DNA of 38,734 bases, from the NCBI GenBank assembly GCA_016873805.1, contig VGVZ01000027.1:1-38734 (forward strand). Reading direction: 5' to 3'. The notes under the pieces are model-generated. The model was given only the letters and a program-made list of their open reading frames with translations. It was not told the origin of the DNA and searched no databases. The DNA is from Ignavibacteria bacterium (GTDB taxonomy: Bacteria; Bacteroidota; Ignavibacteria; UBA10030). Below, one piece after another: positions 1-6,831 of the stretch. The first letter of the stretch is position 1. Every line of letters starts with the position of its first letter. The translations under genes were made by a program, and so were the position numbers.

Positions 1-150
1 GACATTTTCGTCAACGAAATGCAGAAAATTCAGGAGGGACAGATTATCGCGCGCAGCGGCGAATCGATCTCCGGCTCTCTGCTCCATTTTGAAATCTGGA
101 AAGACCGCGAAAAGCACAATCCGGAGACGTGGTTAATCAGGCAACGATAG
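1..150 (+). CDS. M23/LytM-type peptidase domain protein, C-terminal end (partial)
   Basis: The first 49 codons are open in frame 1 and stop at TAG; the protein begins left of the window. The visible peptide has an ARSGES turn, then GSLLHFEIWKD, and ends in NPETWLIRQR. The arrangement G-S-x-L-H-F-E-I-W followed by a short NPxxWL tail is how LytM/M23 domains of murein hydrolase activators (EnvC/NlpD-like) and periplasmic M23 peptidases end, with the His of HFE belonging to the metal-site region in active members. The upstream zinc ligands are not in view, so catalytic competence cannot be judged. The likely role is cell-wall remodelling in the periplasm. The downstream DUF3800 gene follows closely on the same strand, but no functional link is evident. 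Confidence 0.75.
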   Translation, partial: DIFVNEMQKIQEGQIIARSGESISGSLLHFEIWKDREKHNPETWLIRQR

Positions 151-174
151 AAGGAAAACTGACTCGGGGGGCCC

Positions 175-849
175 ATCCAGTCGGACCACAACATCCTCTA
201 TCTCTTCCTCGATGAAGCCGGCAACTTCGATTTTTCGCGAACGGGGACGAAATACTTCGTGATGTCGGCGTTGTCACAAACTCGGCCATTTGCCACCTTG
301 CCCGAATTAGTCGAACTTAAATACGATCTCTGGGAACGAGGTTTGGAGTTCGAATACTTCCACGCGGCCGAGGATACCCAACGAACCCGAGATCAGGTCT
401 TTGAAATTCTCGGTCACCACATCGGTGCATTCACAGTCGACTCAATCGTGGTTGAGAAGCGGAAAACAAATCCAGTGCTTCAGCAAAACCTCGGACGATT
501 CTACAAGAAAGTTCTTGATATCTTAATAAGATTTTTGATCCAGCGATGTCATGCCAACTGCGAACAAATTTTTGTCATTACTGATCTGCTTCCGATTGAA
601 AAGAAACGAAAGGAATTGGAAAAAGGAATAAAGACCACGCTGGCGCAATGGACAAGTGATCACCAACGCACGTATCACGTCTTTCACTATGCGTCAAAAT
701 CCGATCTAAACCTCCAGATCATCGACTACTTGAACTGGGCGATCTATCGAAAGTGGGAACGTGGCGACAGCCGAAGCTACGATCTCGTGAGGTCCTGCGT
801 GAGGAGTGAGTTTGAGGTCTTCAAGAGCGGAACCAACATCTACTACTGA
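175..849 (+). CDS. DUF3800 domain protein; start codon anomalous
   Basis: The reading frame encodes LYLFLDEAGNF close to its N-terminus, then GTKYFVMSAL, and near the end DYLNWAIYRKWERGD. These are hallmarks of DUF3800, a family of uncharacterised proteins with an acidic DE(S/A)G motif suggestive of an RNase H-like fold; many members lie in accessory or defence-rich DNA, but the biochemical role is unknown. The first ATG/GTG/TTG in frame is GTG at 259, which would cut off the DEAG motif. Between the in-frame TGA at 160 and position 259 the only start-like codon that keeps the motif is ATC at 175, preceded by a run of six G at 166-171. The coordinates use that ATC. A one-base indel in the G run would instead join this frame to a GTG at 129, overlapping the preceding gene. 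The family call is firm; the start is not. Confidence 0.75.
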   Translation: MQSDHNILYLFLDEAGNFDFSRTGTKYFVMSALSQTRPFATLPELVELKYDLWERGLEFEYFHAAEDTQRTRDQVFEILGHHIGAFTVDSIVVEKRKTNPVLQQNLGRFYKKVLDILIRFLIQRCHANCEQIFVITDLLPIEKKRKELEKGIKTTLAQWTSDHQRTYHVFHYASKSDLNLQIIDYLNWAIYRKWERGDSRSYDLVRSCVRSEFEVFKSGTNIYY

Positions 850-878
850 GGCGAATCGTGGTGCCTCAAAAAAAGCGA

Positions 879-932
879 CCGCCCTGACTATCCACGAGGG
901 AAGTCGCCCCTGGCGACTTGTTATCAGGGCGG
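879..932. other. nested stem-loop downstream of the DUF3800 gene
   Basis: Two perfect arm pairs are nested: CCGCCCTGA (879-887) with TCAGGGCGG (924-932), and inside them AAGTCGCC (901-908) with GGCGACTT (912-919) around a 3-nt loop. On the minus strand the outer stem is followed after three bases by a T-rich run (complement of the A run at 868-874), so it could terminate minus-strand transcription, although no minus gene is seen here. On the plus strand it follows the DUF3800 stop by about 30 bases and may protect or end that transcript. Confidence 0.5.
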
Positions 933-1038
933 AACCTTTAAAACTGCAATAGCAATGTAGTCAAGAAGTGAATGCGTGTCAAGGGAAAAACAAGTTCCGC
1001 GACTTCAGGAGAGTCCTGCCAGTTCCATCGGCATTGAA

Positions 1039-1067
1039 TTGACTGCCAGAGCAATTTTCAATATTTT
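1039..1067 (+). promoter_or_regulatory. sigma70-type promoter upstream of the tRNA-Pro region
   Basis: TTGACT (1039-1044), a 17-bp spacer, then TATTTT (1062-1067). It lies about 65 bp before the truncated tRNA-Pro 5' fragment at 1134 and about 210 bp before the intact gene. This spacing would be more natural if the gene originally began at 1134. Assigned by inspection only. Confidence 0.5.
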
Positions 1068-1096
1068 GAATCGTCAATGCCGCAGAGCACGCAGTG

Positions 1097-1143
1097 CGAA
1101 GCGGGACTCAGCATTATCGAATCTGGATTTCATCGGGGTGTAG
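1097..1143 (+). repeat. direct repeat copy A: tRNA-Pro flank plus first 10 nt of tRNA-Pro
   Basis: These 47 bases recur at 1242-1288 with 45 of 47 identical (differences at the fifth base and in ATCTGG/ATCTAG). The last 10 bases, CGGGGTGTAG, are the 5' acceptor strand and start of the D-arm of tRNA-Pro. After this point the copy departs from the tRNA into a hairpin-rich segment, so it is a 5' tRNA remnant or duplication, not a gene. Confidence 0.85.
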
Positions 1144-1147
1144 TCCC

Positions 1148-1251
1148 AATTCGACTGAACTTAGCAAGCGAAGCGCAGCTAAGTTTAATGTCGAATTGTC
1201 CGAAGGACCCCTTTGGGGAGGATCCCGTTGAGAACGGAGTTCGAAACGGGA
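1148..1251. repeat. string of palindromes between the two tRNA-Pro 5' copies
   Basis: Four consecutive stem-loops fill the segment: AATTCGAC (1148-1155) with GTCGAATT (1190-1197), containing AACTTAGC (1158-1165) with GCTAAGTT (1178-1185); GTCC/GGAC (1198-1208); CCCC/GGGG around TTT (1208-1218); and TCCCGTT (1223-1229) with AACGGGA (1245-1251), containing GAAC/GTTC. No coding potential is apparent. The AATTCGAC/GTCGAATT arms recur beside tRNA-Glu at 32924-32967. Confidence 0.75.
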
Positions 1252-1288
1252 CTCAGCATTATCGAATCTAGATTTCATCGGGGTGTAG
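1242..1288 (+). repeat. direct repeat copy B: 5' flank and start of the intact tRNA-Pro
   Basis: Second copy of the 47-bp repeat, offset 145 bp from copy A. This copy runs on into the complete tRNA-Pro, so a functional gene is regenerated on the right of the inserted or duplicated segment. Confidence 0.85.
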
Positions 1289-1353
1289 CTCAGCCCGGCT
1301 AGAGCACCTGCCTTGGGCGCAGGGGGCCGGAGGTTCAAATCCTCTCACCCCGA
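1279..1353 (+). tRNA. tRNA-Pro (anticodon UGG)
   Basis: Acceptor arms CGGGGTG (1279-1285) and CACCCCG (1346-1352) pair over 7 bp, with discriminator A at 1353. The anticodon stem CCTGC/GCAGG encloses a 7-nt loop with TGG at positions 34-36. The T-arm is GGAGG, TTCAAAT, CCTCT. The C1-G72 pair is typical of bacterial tRNA-Pro. CCA is not encoded. A 5' fragment of the same tRNA lies at 1134-1143. Confidence 0.93.
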
Positions 1354-1363
1354 CGATGAAACG

Positions 1364-1421
1364 AAACCTTCCAATACGGTTGGAGATTCTCTTCTTCAAT
1401 ATTGGAGGGTTTCTTGTTTTT
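1364..1421 (+). terminator. Rho-independent terminator after tRNA-Pro
   Basis: AAACCTTCCAATA (1364-1376) pairs with TATTGGAGGGTTT (1400-1412) over 13 bp with one G-T wobble; the 3' side continues into a T-rich tail ending in five T (1417-1421). It begins 11 bases after the tRNA. Confidence 0.8.
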
Positions 1422-1504
1422 GCAGAAGGATTCACGTATCGAACCTTTTCTGTTCTCCACACGTAAGCGTCAGGGAGATCTCCCAAGACCGCTTCCTCTC
1501 CAAC

Positions 1505-2629
1505 ATGACCAACCACCACTCAGATCCCGACCAAGAACCTCTCCTGAGACACCAGCTGCGTGATGATTTGCGCCGCAAGGATATCTGGCAGTCGATCGAA
1601 CGTGACTTCGATGACTTGAAGGAATTCTACCTCACGCCGGACCGCAAGACCCGACTCGCCGCGATGGGGTGGCTGAAGCGCTGGTTCTACATGACCGGCT
1701 GGCTGCTCAAGAGCATGCTTCTGAAACTCACTCCCGTCCGGCGGCTGCTCCTCTTTCTCGCCTTCTTTCTCCTGTTGTTCTCCGGGAGCGTTGTGACCGA
1801 CGGAGATACTTCCTATCGATTCAACTTCCAGCTTGTCAGCGGTCTGCTCATCCTTCTTATCTTGATGCTCGAACTGAAGGACAAGCTGATTGCCCGAAGC
1901 GAGCTTGAAGCGGGCAGGAAAGTCCAGTACTCCCTTATGCCGGAGAAAACTCCCGAAGTTCCGGGATGGTCGCTCTGGCTTTTCTCACGTCCTGCGAATG
2001 AAGTCGGCGGAGACCTCGTCGATTTTCTGAGGATCTCCGAACACCGATATGGTGTCTCTCTGGCCGATGTGGCGGGAAAAGGATTGAGCGCCGCGCTCCT
2101 GATGGCAAAGCTCCAGGCCACGATACGTGCGCTCGCGTCGGAACACCGCTCACTCGCCTCATTTGGGGAAACTCTCAACAGAATTTTCTACCGCGACCGC
2201 ATACCGCAGATGTTTGCCTCGCTCGTGTATGCGGAGCTTGACCCCGACTCTTCCTCGGTACGCATTCTCAATGCAGGTCACCTCCCTCCCCTCGTGAAGC
2301 GTGGTTCGAATGTCGAAGAGATGTCAAAAGGGGGACCGGCGCTCGGCATTTTGCCGGATGCGACGTTTGAGGAATATGGCTGCGAGATGGGTATCGGCGA
2401 TTTCTGCGTGATCTATTCTGACGGTCTCACCGAAGCTCAAAACAGTTCCGGCGAGTTCTTCGGCGTTCAACGATTTCTTGATTTGCTCAACACTGTCGTC
2501 GGAGTTGATGCACGAATGGTCGGTGAGAAAATCGTTGAGTCCATTGAGCGATTTGTCGGGGGCGCGCGGGCGAGTGATGATCTTTCACTCGTCGTTGTGA
2601 AGCGGACGGGACCAGCGGACAAGCGATGA
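1505..2629 (+). CDS. membrane-anchored SpoIIE/RsbU-type PP2C serine phosphatase
   Basis: The protein is 374 residues from the ATG at 1505; the frame is open further left, but that would run through tRNA-Pro and its terminator. Residues 1-80 are charged, two hydrophobic segments lie near 80-95 and 110-122, and the rest is a SpoIIE/PP2C-like catalytic domain. Metal-binding motifs are visible: EVGGDLVDF (about 166-174), LADVAGKG (186-193), YSDGLTEA (304-311) and SDDLS (357-361). The segment ELEAGRKVQYSLMPE just before the domain is the usual entry to RsbU-like phosphatases. Such enzymes dephosphorylate anti-sigma-factor antagonists and similar partner-switching proteins. No sensor domain, STAS antagonist or HPK kinase is nearby, so the target is unknown. 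It appears monocistronic. Confidence 0.9.
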   Translation: MTNHHSDPDQEPLLRHQLRDDLRRKDIWQSIERDFDDLKEFYLTPDRKTRLAAMGWLKRWFYMTGWLLKSMLLKLTPVRRLLLFLAFFLLLFSGSVVTDGDTSYRFNFQLVSGLLILLILMLELKDKLIARSELEAGRKVQYSLMPEKTPEVPGWSLWLFSRPANEVGGDLVDFLRISEHRYGVSLADVAGKGLSAALLMAKLQATIRALASEHRSLASFGETLNRIFYRDRIPQMFASLVYAELDPDSSSVRILNAGHLPPLVKRGSNVEEMSKGGPALGILPDATFEEYGCEMGIGDFCVIYSDGLTEAQNSSGEFFGVQRFLDLLNTVVGVDARMVGEKIVESIERFVGGARASDDLSLVVVKRTGPADKR

Positions 2630-2671
2630 TCTCTCGCTGGCAATCATAATGCGAAAGAGCTAAGCGCTTCG

Positions 2672-2708
2672 CAAAAGAGAATCCCGAAGCATTTCGTCAC
2701 TTCGGGAT
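2672..2708 (-). terminator. terminator of the T9SS-cargo operon
   Basis: A perfect 9-bp stem, ATCCCGAAG (2681-2689) with CTTCGGGAT (2700-2708). On the minus strand the hairpin is followed by TTCTCTTTTG. It lies 27 bp beyond the stop of the cytochrome gene ending at 2735; the plus-strand side lacks a T tract. Confidence 0.7.
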
Positions 2709-2734
2709 ATCGGCCACATCCAATCCCCTTCCCC

Positions 2735-4489
2735 CTACTTCACATGCACTACCCGCCGCATCTGCACAGCGCTTCCGTACTTCATCATCACATAGTACGT
2801 TCCCGATGTCACCCCTCGCGGTTCCCACGTGAACTTCGAAATCCCCAGGTTCTCCGTCGGCCCATCGTAGAGCGCTGCAACCTGTTGTCCCGTGATCGAG
2901 TAGATGGCCAGCGAGACATGTGGCCCTGTTTCGAAAATGTTGAAGCTCAACTTCAGCGAGCTGTTAAATGGATTCGGATACGGCTCGTGAAGATTGAATC
3001 CGCGGCTGATCGCCTCGTAGTCTTCTAGCACGCTCTGATCCAAAACAGAGGTCGGTTCAAAAGATTCGTAGTACGGATTCCCGAGCTGTGTCCATGTCCA
3101 GCGGGAGAAATCGGGAGCGTGGATCACATTGACGTCACAGGTCATGTGAAGTTTGGAATCCGCCCCGTTCGGCAATCTGTTTGGTGTGCCGTTCTCTGTT
3201 GTGTAAGTGAAGCCTTGTCTCCCCGACGAATGCGCAACGCCAATTCCGGGAAATCCCATTTCAACCACGTAGTAGCTATCGATGTACTTCCCTCCAAAAT
3301 GGGAATAGAACGCTCCCGTCACGACATTGAGATGTCCCTGATCCTTGAGGGAGAGAAGAATATCGATCGAGGTGATCACCCCCGGCCGGAACGGTTTGGA
3401 GTAGGGAGTGGCATATCCGGTTCCCCGCATGTTGTGCGCCGTCACGGGAATGTCGGTGAAAGTGCGACTTACGGTCACGCGGCCTGATCCTGGCGGATTG
3501 CCTAAATAGTTGGAAGGATTGAGCTGAATCGAGACGGTCGGAATGATGTTGCCGCGTGTCCGTTCCCGAAAGATCTCCTCGATGTACTGAATACGAATCG
3601 AATCGATCTGCTCGATATCGGTTTGCGTTGTTCCGCTTCTCACCTGAACCCACACACCCGGACGCCAGAGCGCTTCGTCCCATCGGTTGGCCCGCTTGAA
3701 TTTCATTTCATTCGAGTTCCCCGAGCCGGCATCATACGAAAATCCGTACCAGTACTTCGCACTCACACCGTTGACTTTCGTGATCCAGTGTGTCTTACAG
3801 GAATCGTCATAGTTATACTCGATCGCGATCCCATTCTTGTTCGCCACGGCCAGGATTGCATCAAACATCGAGAAGAAACCAGGCGCAAAAATATCTGGCC
3901 GAGTTGTCGTGATCTGATATTGTGAGGGGTCGAAATCATAGAACTGGTTTTGGAAATAGACTCGTGAGCCCGGCTGGACGGGAGGCTTCGATTGCGCATT
4001 CAGCACGCCCCCCGTTGCGAGCTGTGCATATGACATGCTTGCAGGAAAATGATGACAATGTTTGCAGTCGTTGTCGGGGGGAATGCGTGTGTGATAGATG
4101 TTGAATTTCTTCGTTCCGCCCGATCCGGTGTTTCCTCCCTTCACGTGACACGTATTGCAGCTCCCCTGCTCGGGAATCCGGTGCCATGTCCGGCTTGTTG
4201 CATCACCGACCGTGATTAAATAATTGCCGCTTGTGACGAGTGTCGCGACGATGTTGCCGTTGACGTTCGTGTTGTCAAGTATCGTCTGCACACCATTCTC
4301 GGCAGTGAGCTTCACACCGACTCCTGATCGAATCGTGGTTGCCAGCGTGTCGGCATAGACGGTTCCGCCCATCTTGAATGCCGGATGACACGAAAGACAA
4401 TTCGTTCCCGGCTGATGTTGGGCATTGGTGAGACTCGCGGTGAACGTGAGAATCACGAACCACAGGCCGGCGGTGCGGAGGGAGATCAT
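2735..4489 (-). CDS. secreted triheme c-type cytochrome with T9SS sorting domain
   Basis: 584 residues from the ATG at 4489, which directly precedes a signal peptide (ISLRTAGLWFVILTFTASL, cleaved near TNAQ). A TTG at 4558 would put 23 polar residues ahead of the signal and is rejected. Three CxxCH heme motifs are visible: CLSCH (31-35), CNTCH (111-115) and CKHCH (142-146). The centre is a long beta-rich region without a motif I recognise. The C-terminal ~81 residues begin YPNPFNSS and end GTYYVMMKYGS...VVHVK, the T9SS type A sorting domain. The protein is therefore probably exported and surface-attached or secreted, with a role in extracellular or outer-surface electron transfer or redox sensing. 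It is the last gene of a minus-strand run, 65 bp after a propeller protein with the same sorting tail. Confidence 0.85.
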   Translation of the reverse strand: MISLRTAGLWFVILTFTASLTNAQHQPGTNCLSCHPAFKMGGTVYADTLATTIRSGVGVKLTAENGVQTILDNTNVNGNIVATLVTSGNYLITVGDATSRTWHRIPEQGSCNTCHVKGGNTGSGGTKKFNIYHTRIPPDNDCKHCHHFPASMSYAQLATGGVLNAQSKPPVQPGSRVYFQNQFYDFDPSQYQITTTRPDIFAPGFFSMFDAILAVANKNGIAIEYNYDDSCKTHWITKVNGVSAKYWYGFSYDAGSGNSNEMKFKRANRWDEALWRPGVWVQVRSGTTQTDIEQIDSIRIQYIEEIFRERTRGNIIPTVSIQLNPSNYLGNPPGSGRVTVSRTFTDIPVTAHNMRGTGYATPYSKPFRPGVITSIDILLSLKDQGHLNVVTGAFYSHFGGKYIDSYYVVEMGFPGIGVAHSSGRQGFTYTTENGTPNRLPNGADSKLHMTCDVNVIHAPDFSRWTWTQLGNPYYESFEPTSVLDQSVLEDYEAISRGFNLHEPYPNPFNSSLKLSFNIFETGPHVSLAIYSITGQQVAALYDGPTENLGISKFTWEPRGVTSGTYYVMMKYGSAVQMRRVVHVK

Positions 4490-4554
4490 GCGTTCGCGCT
4501 CAAGTCGGATAGGAATATGACATGTGATGAAGATATTGGACGGAGAGTTTAATA

Positions 4555-6831
4555 TCAACGAATGAGGATCATCGGTTTCGCAAATACACGAGACGATGTG
4601 ACGAGGCGTACAAAATATACGCCACTCGGAAGAGCGGAGGCATTGAACAACCGCGTGTGCATTCCGGCATCAAATGCTCCCTCGGAGAGAACCGCCGTGT
4701 GTACTCCAAGTGCATCGACGACCTCGAGGCGAATCTCCTCGATTCGCGGCACAGAGAAGCGAATCATCGTCGATGAGTTGAACGGATTGGCGTAATTCTG
4801 ATACAGCTCGATCTGTGAGGGAAGAGATACTTCCCGCGCAACGGAGGTGGGTGGTGTGGGGGAATATCGGACGACACGATTAGAAAACTTGAACTCTCCA
4901 ACCCACAGATGCGAACCGTCGAAACAGCTTGCCCCCGGCCAGAAGAGACCGTTCTTTCCGATCGCGGGTCGGGTGTCGGACCGGCTCGACTTACCGAGGA
5001 GTATGTCGGCCTCTTTTCCCTCGATTGCATCCTGTATTCTGGTCCAGACGTGCACTCGATTGAATCCGGTGTCGTCGACAATCAATCGTCCGTGAGACAA
5101 CGATCCCTTCATCGGCAGGTTGAATCGGCCCGGTCCGCTGACAGTGACGAAGGAACCCGAAGAAAGCGACCCAAGCGGGTAAAGTCTGATCGCGTGATTG
5201 TGCATCGCCGTCACGGCAAGATATGTTCCGTTGCTGGACAAACGCTGGGGCCGATCGACACGAAGTATGAATTTCGGTGGAGTGCTCTGACCGGGAATTC
5301 CCTCCCAGATATACACTTTGTTTGCACTTTCATCAGCCAGATAGAAATACGTGTGATCGATTGCGACGCCGCGAATTTCCTGGAGCTGGATTCCACCTAT
5401 CGTGTTCGAGTAGGTATGATCGGGCAATTCGCCGTTGGTTGGAATCTTCTTCCAAAGACTGACCGTTCGTCTCCCTGCGAGAACGAGGGTATCTCCCCTG
5501 ATTGCGTTGTCCCAAGGGGGAAACGGGAGGAAAAACTCGAGGTCGGGAATTGCCCCGCTCTCATCCGGAATCTTGCGCCACAAGAGCATCTTCCTGTCAA
5601 AGTCTGAAGAGATGATCAAACTTGTCCCGTTCGAGGCAGGGACTCTATTTGTGATGAAGTATCGTGTATCGAGAGTGTTTGTGCAGATATCGAGACTTCC
5701 GATCGAAAAATCAGGAGGTTGAGCGGCGCTCGTTGGGATGGAATTGTAGACGACGATCTTGTTCCCGTTGTAGAGCGAGACGAACACTTTTCCGCCGGCG
5801 ATCACAAGATCGGATCCATCCCTCCCATCGAATGTGTATGAGGTGATCGAAAACGTCGGTTTCTGATCGCTCGTCGCTGGCGGGAGATTCCAGACATGGA
5901 GAGCGCGCCCCAGCATGAGGAGCTTGCCGTCGGTTGTGAAATCGCCCTGAAGCCAAGCCGCCATCTTGTCGAGCGGATCATTCATGAAGTAATCGAACGG
6001 CTGGGTGCTTGAGAGGGGAAACGACCTCCAGACAAAATTACCCTGTGGTCCGTTGGAGGCATTTGAGTTGTGATCGCCGACGATGAAGTACGTTCCGTTG
6101 CTCGTGATCGTTCTGGGAGTTCCCATTAACCCGTTTGCCGACAGCTCATAGTCAGGGGGTTGATTGTCGATTGAGGGGAACGTTCTCCACATCAGCACCC
6201 TCGATCTTCCTGTGCTCGAAACGGCAAACCGCACTCCATCTGTCCACATTCCCCACGGCCATATGAGATTCTGATGTCGAAGCTCAAGATCGGCGGGCTG
6301 ACCGTTCGACGTCGGAAATGAATTCCAGATCAGCACACGATCGTTATAGCCATCGACGATGATCAACTTTCCGGTTGGAGAGATCCTCACACTGGCAGGC
6401 CAGTTGAGTTTGTCACGTGTTGAACCCGGATTGTTCTGAGAGAAGTCGATTTGTCCAATCACCAGATCTGGCGGCGTGTTGGCTGTCGGGAGTTGATTCC
6501 AGATCAACACACGGTTGTTGAAACGATCGCAAACGGCGAGGCGTGTTCCATCACTCGCGATCCCTCCCAAATGGTTGAACTGAAGCGGTCCGCCGGTATG
6601 GTTGAAATCGATTCCTGAGAGTAGCAGGCTCGCATTTTGACCCGTCGAGAAAATTCCGCCTGAGCTGGGGGTGGCAATTCTGTAGCTCGAGTTGGTTGAT
6701 CGCACCTCAATCGTCGTGCTTCCGGGTCGAGTAGGGCAGACCGTTGTCTGTGCGGATCCGAGGTGAATTCCTATACACATGATGATGCCCAATATGGTGG
6801 ACCGCAGGATTCCCAAAGAGCCGTTCTTCAT
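4555..6831 (-). CDS. T9SS-sorted NHL-like beta-propeller protein
   Basis: 758 residues. The N-terminus is a signal peptide (hydrophobic ILGIIMCIGIHLGSAQ). The body contains repeated units of about 50-60 residues with the pattern VCDRFNNRVLIWNQLP / VDGYNDRVLIWNSFPTS...QPADLE and similar, an NHL/six-bladed-propeller style repeat common in secreted FCB-group proteins. Residues ~677-758 form a T9SS sorting domain starting YQNYANPFNSS and ending ILIR. No catalytic residues are recognised; the likely role is surface binding or adhesion. Its start overlaps the stop of the preceding Asp-box gene by 4 bp (ATGA), so the two are translationally coupled, and the cytochrome gene follows closely. The propeller assignment is firm at the fold level; ligand and function are unknown. 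Confidence 0.82.
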   Translation of the reverse strand: MKNGSLGILRSTILGIIMCIGIHLGSAQTTVCPTRPGSTTIEVRSTNSSYRIATPSSGGIFSTGQNASLLLSGIDFNHTGGPLQFNHLGGIASDGTRLAVCDRFNNRVLIWNQLPTANTPPDLVIGQIDFSQNNPGSTRDKLNWPASVRISPTGKLIIVDGYNDRVLIWNSFPTSNGQPADLELRHQNLIWPWGMWTDGVRFAVSSTGRSRVLMWRTFPSIDNQPPDYELSANGLMGTPRTITSNGTYFIVGDHNSNASNGPQGNFVWRSFPLSSTQPFDYFMNDPLDKMAAWLQGDFTTDGKLLMLGRALHVWNLPPATSDQKPTFSITSYTFDGRDGSDLVIAGGKVFVSLYNGNKIVVYNSIPTSAAQPPDFSIGSLDICTNTLDTRYFITNRVPASNGTSLIISSDFDRKMLLWRKIPDESGAIPDLEFFLPFPPWDNAIRGDTLVLAGRRTVSLWKKIPTNGELPDHTYSNTIGGIQLQEIRGVAIDHTYFYLADESANKVYIWEGIPGQSTPPKFILRVDRPQRLSSNGTYLAVTAMHNHAIRLYPLGSLSSGSFVTVSGPGRFNLPMKGSLSHGRLIVDDTGFNRVHVWTRIQDAIEGKEADILLGKSSRSDTRPAIGKNGLFWPGASCFDGSHLWVGEFKFSNRVVRYSPTPPTSVAREVSLPSQIELYQNYANPFNSSTMIRFSVPRIEEIRLEVVDALGVHTAVLSEGAFDAGMHTRLFNASALPSGVYFVRLVTSSRVFAKPMILIR

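Noticed and set aside
1097-1288. A conventional integrative-element attachment site at tRNA-Pro
   Set aside because: There is no integrase or cargo; the duplicated copies are only 145 bp apart, so it is treated as a non-autonomous repeat.
1313-1504. An N-terminal extension of the SpoIIE-type phosphatase
   Set aside because: It would translate through the end of tRNA-Pro and its terminator; ATG 1505 gives a normal protein.
4490-4558. A TTG start 23 codons upstream for the triheme cytochrome
   Set aside because: It would place a polar stretch before an otherwise standard signal peptide; ATG 4489 is preferred.
4909-5607. A 232-codon plus-strand frame
   Set aside because: It is antisense to the NHL-like propeller gene, whose frame has clear repeats and a T9SS tail.
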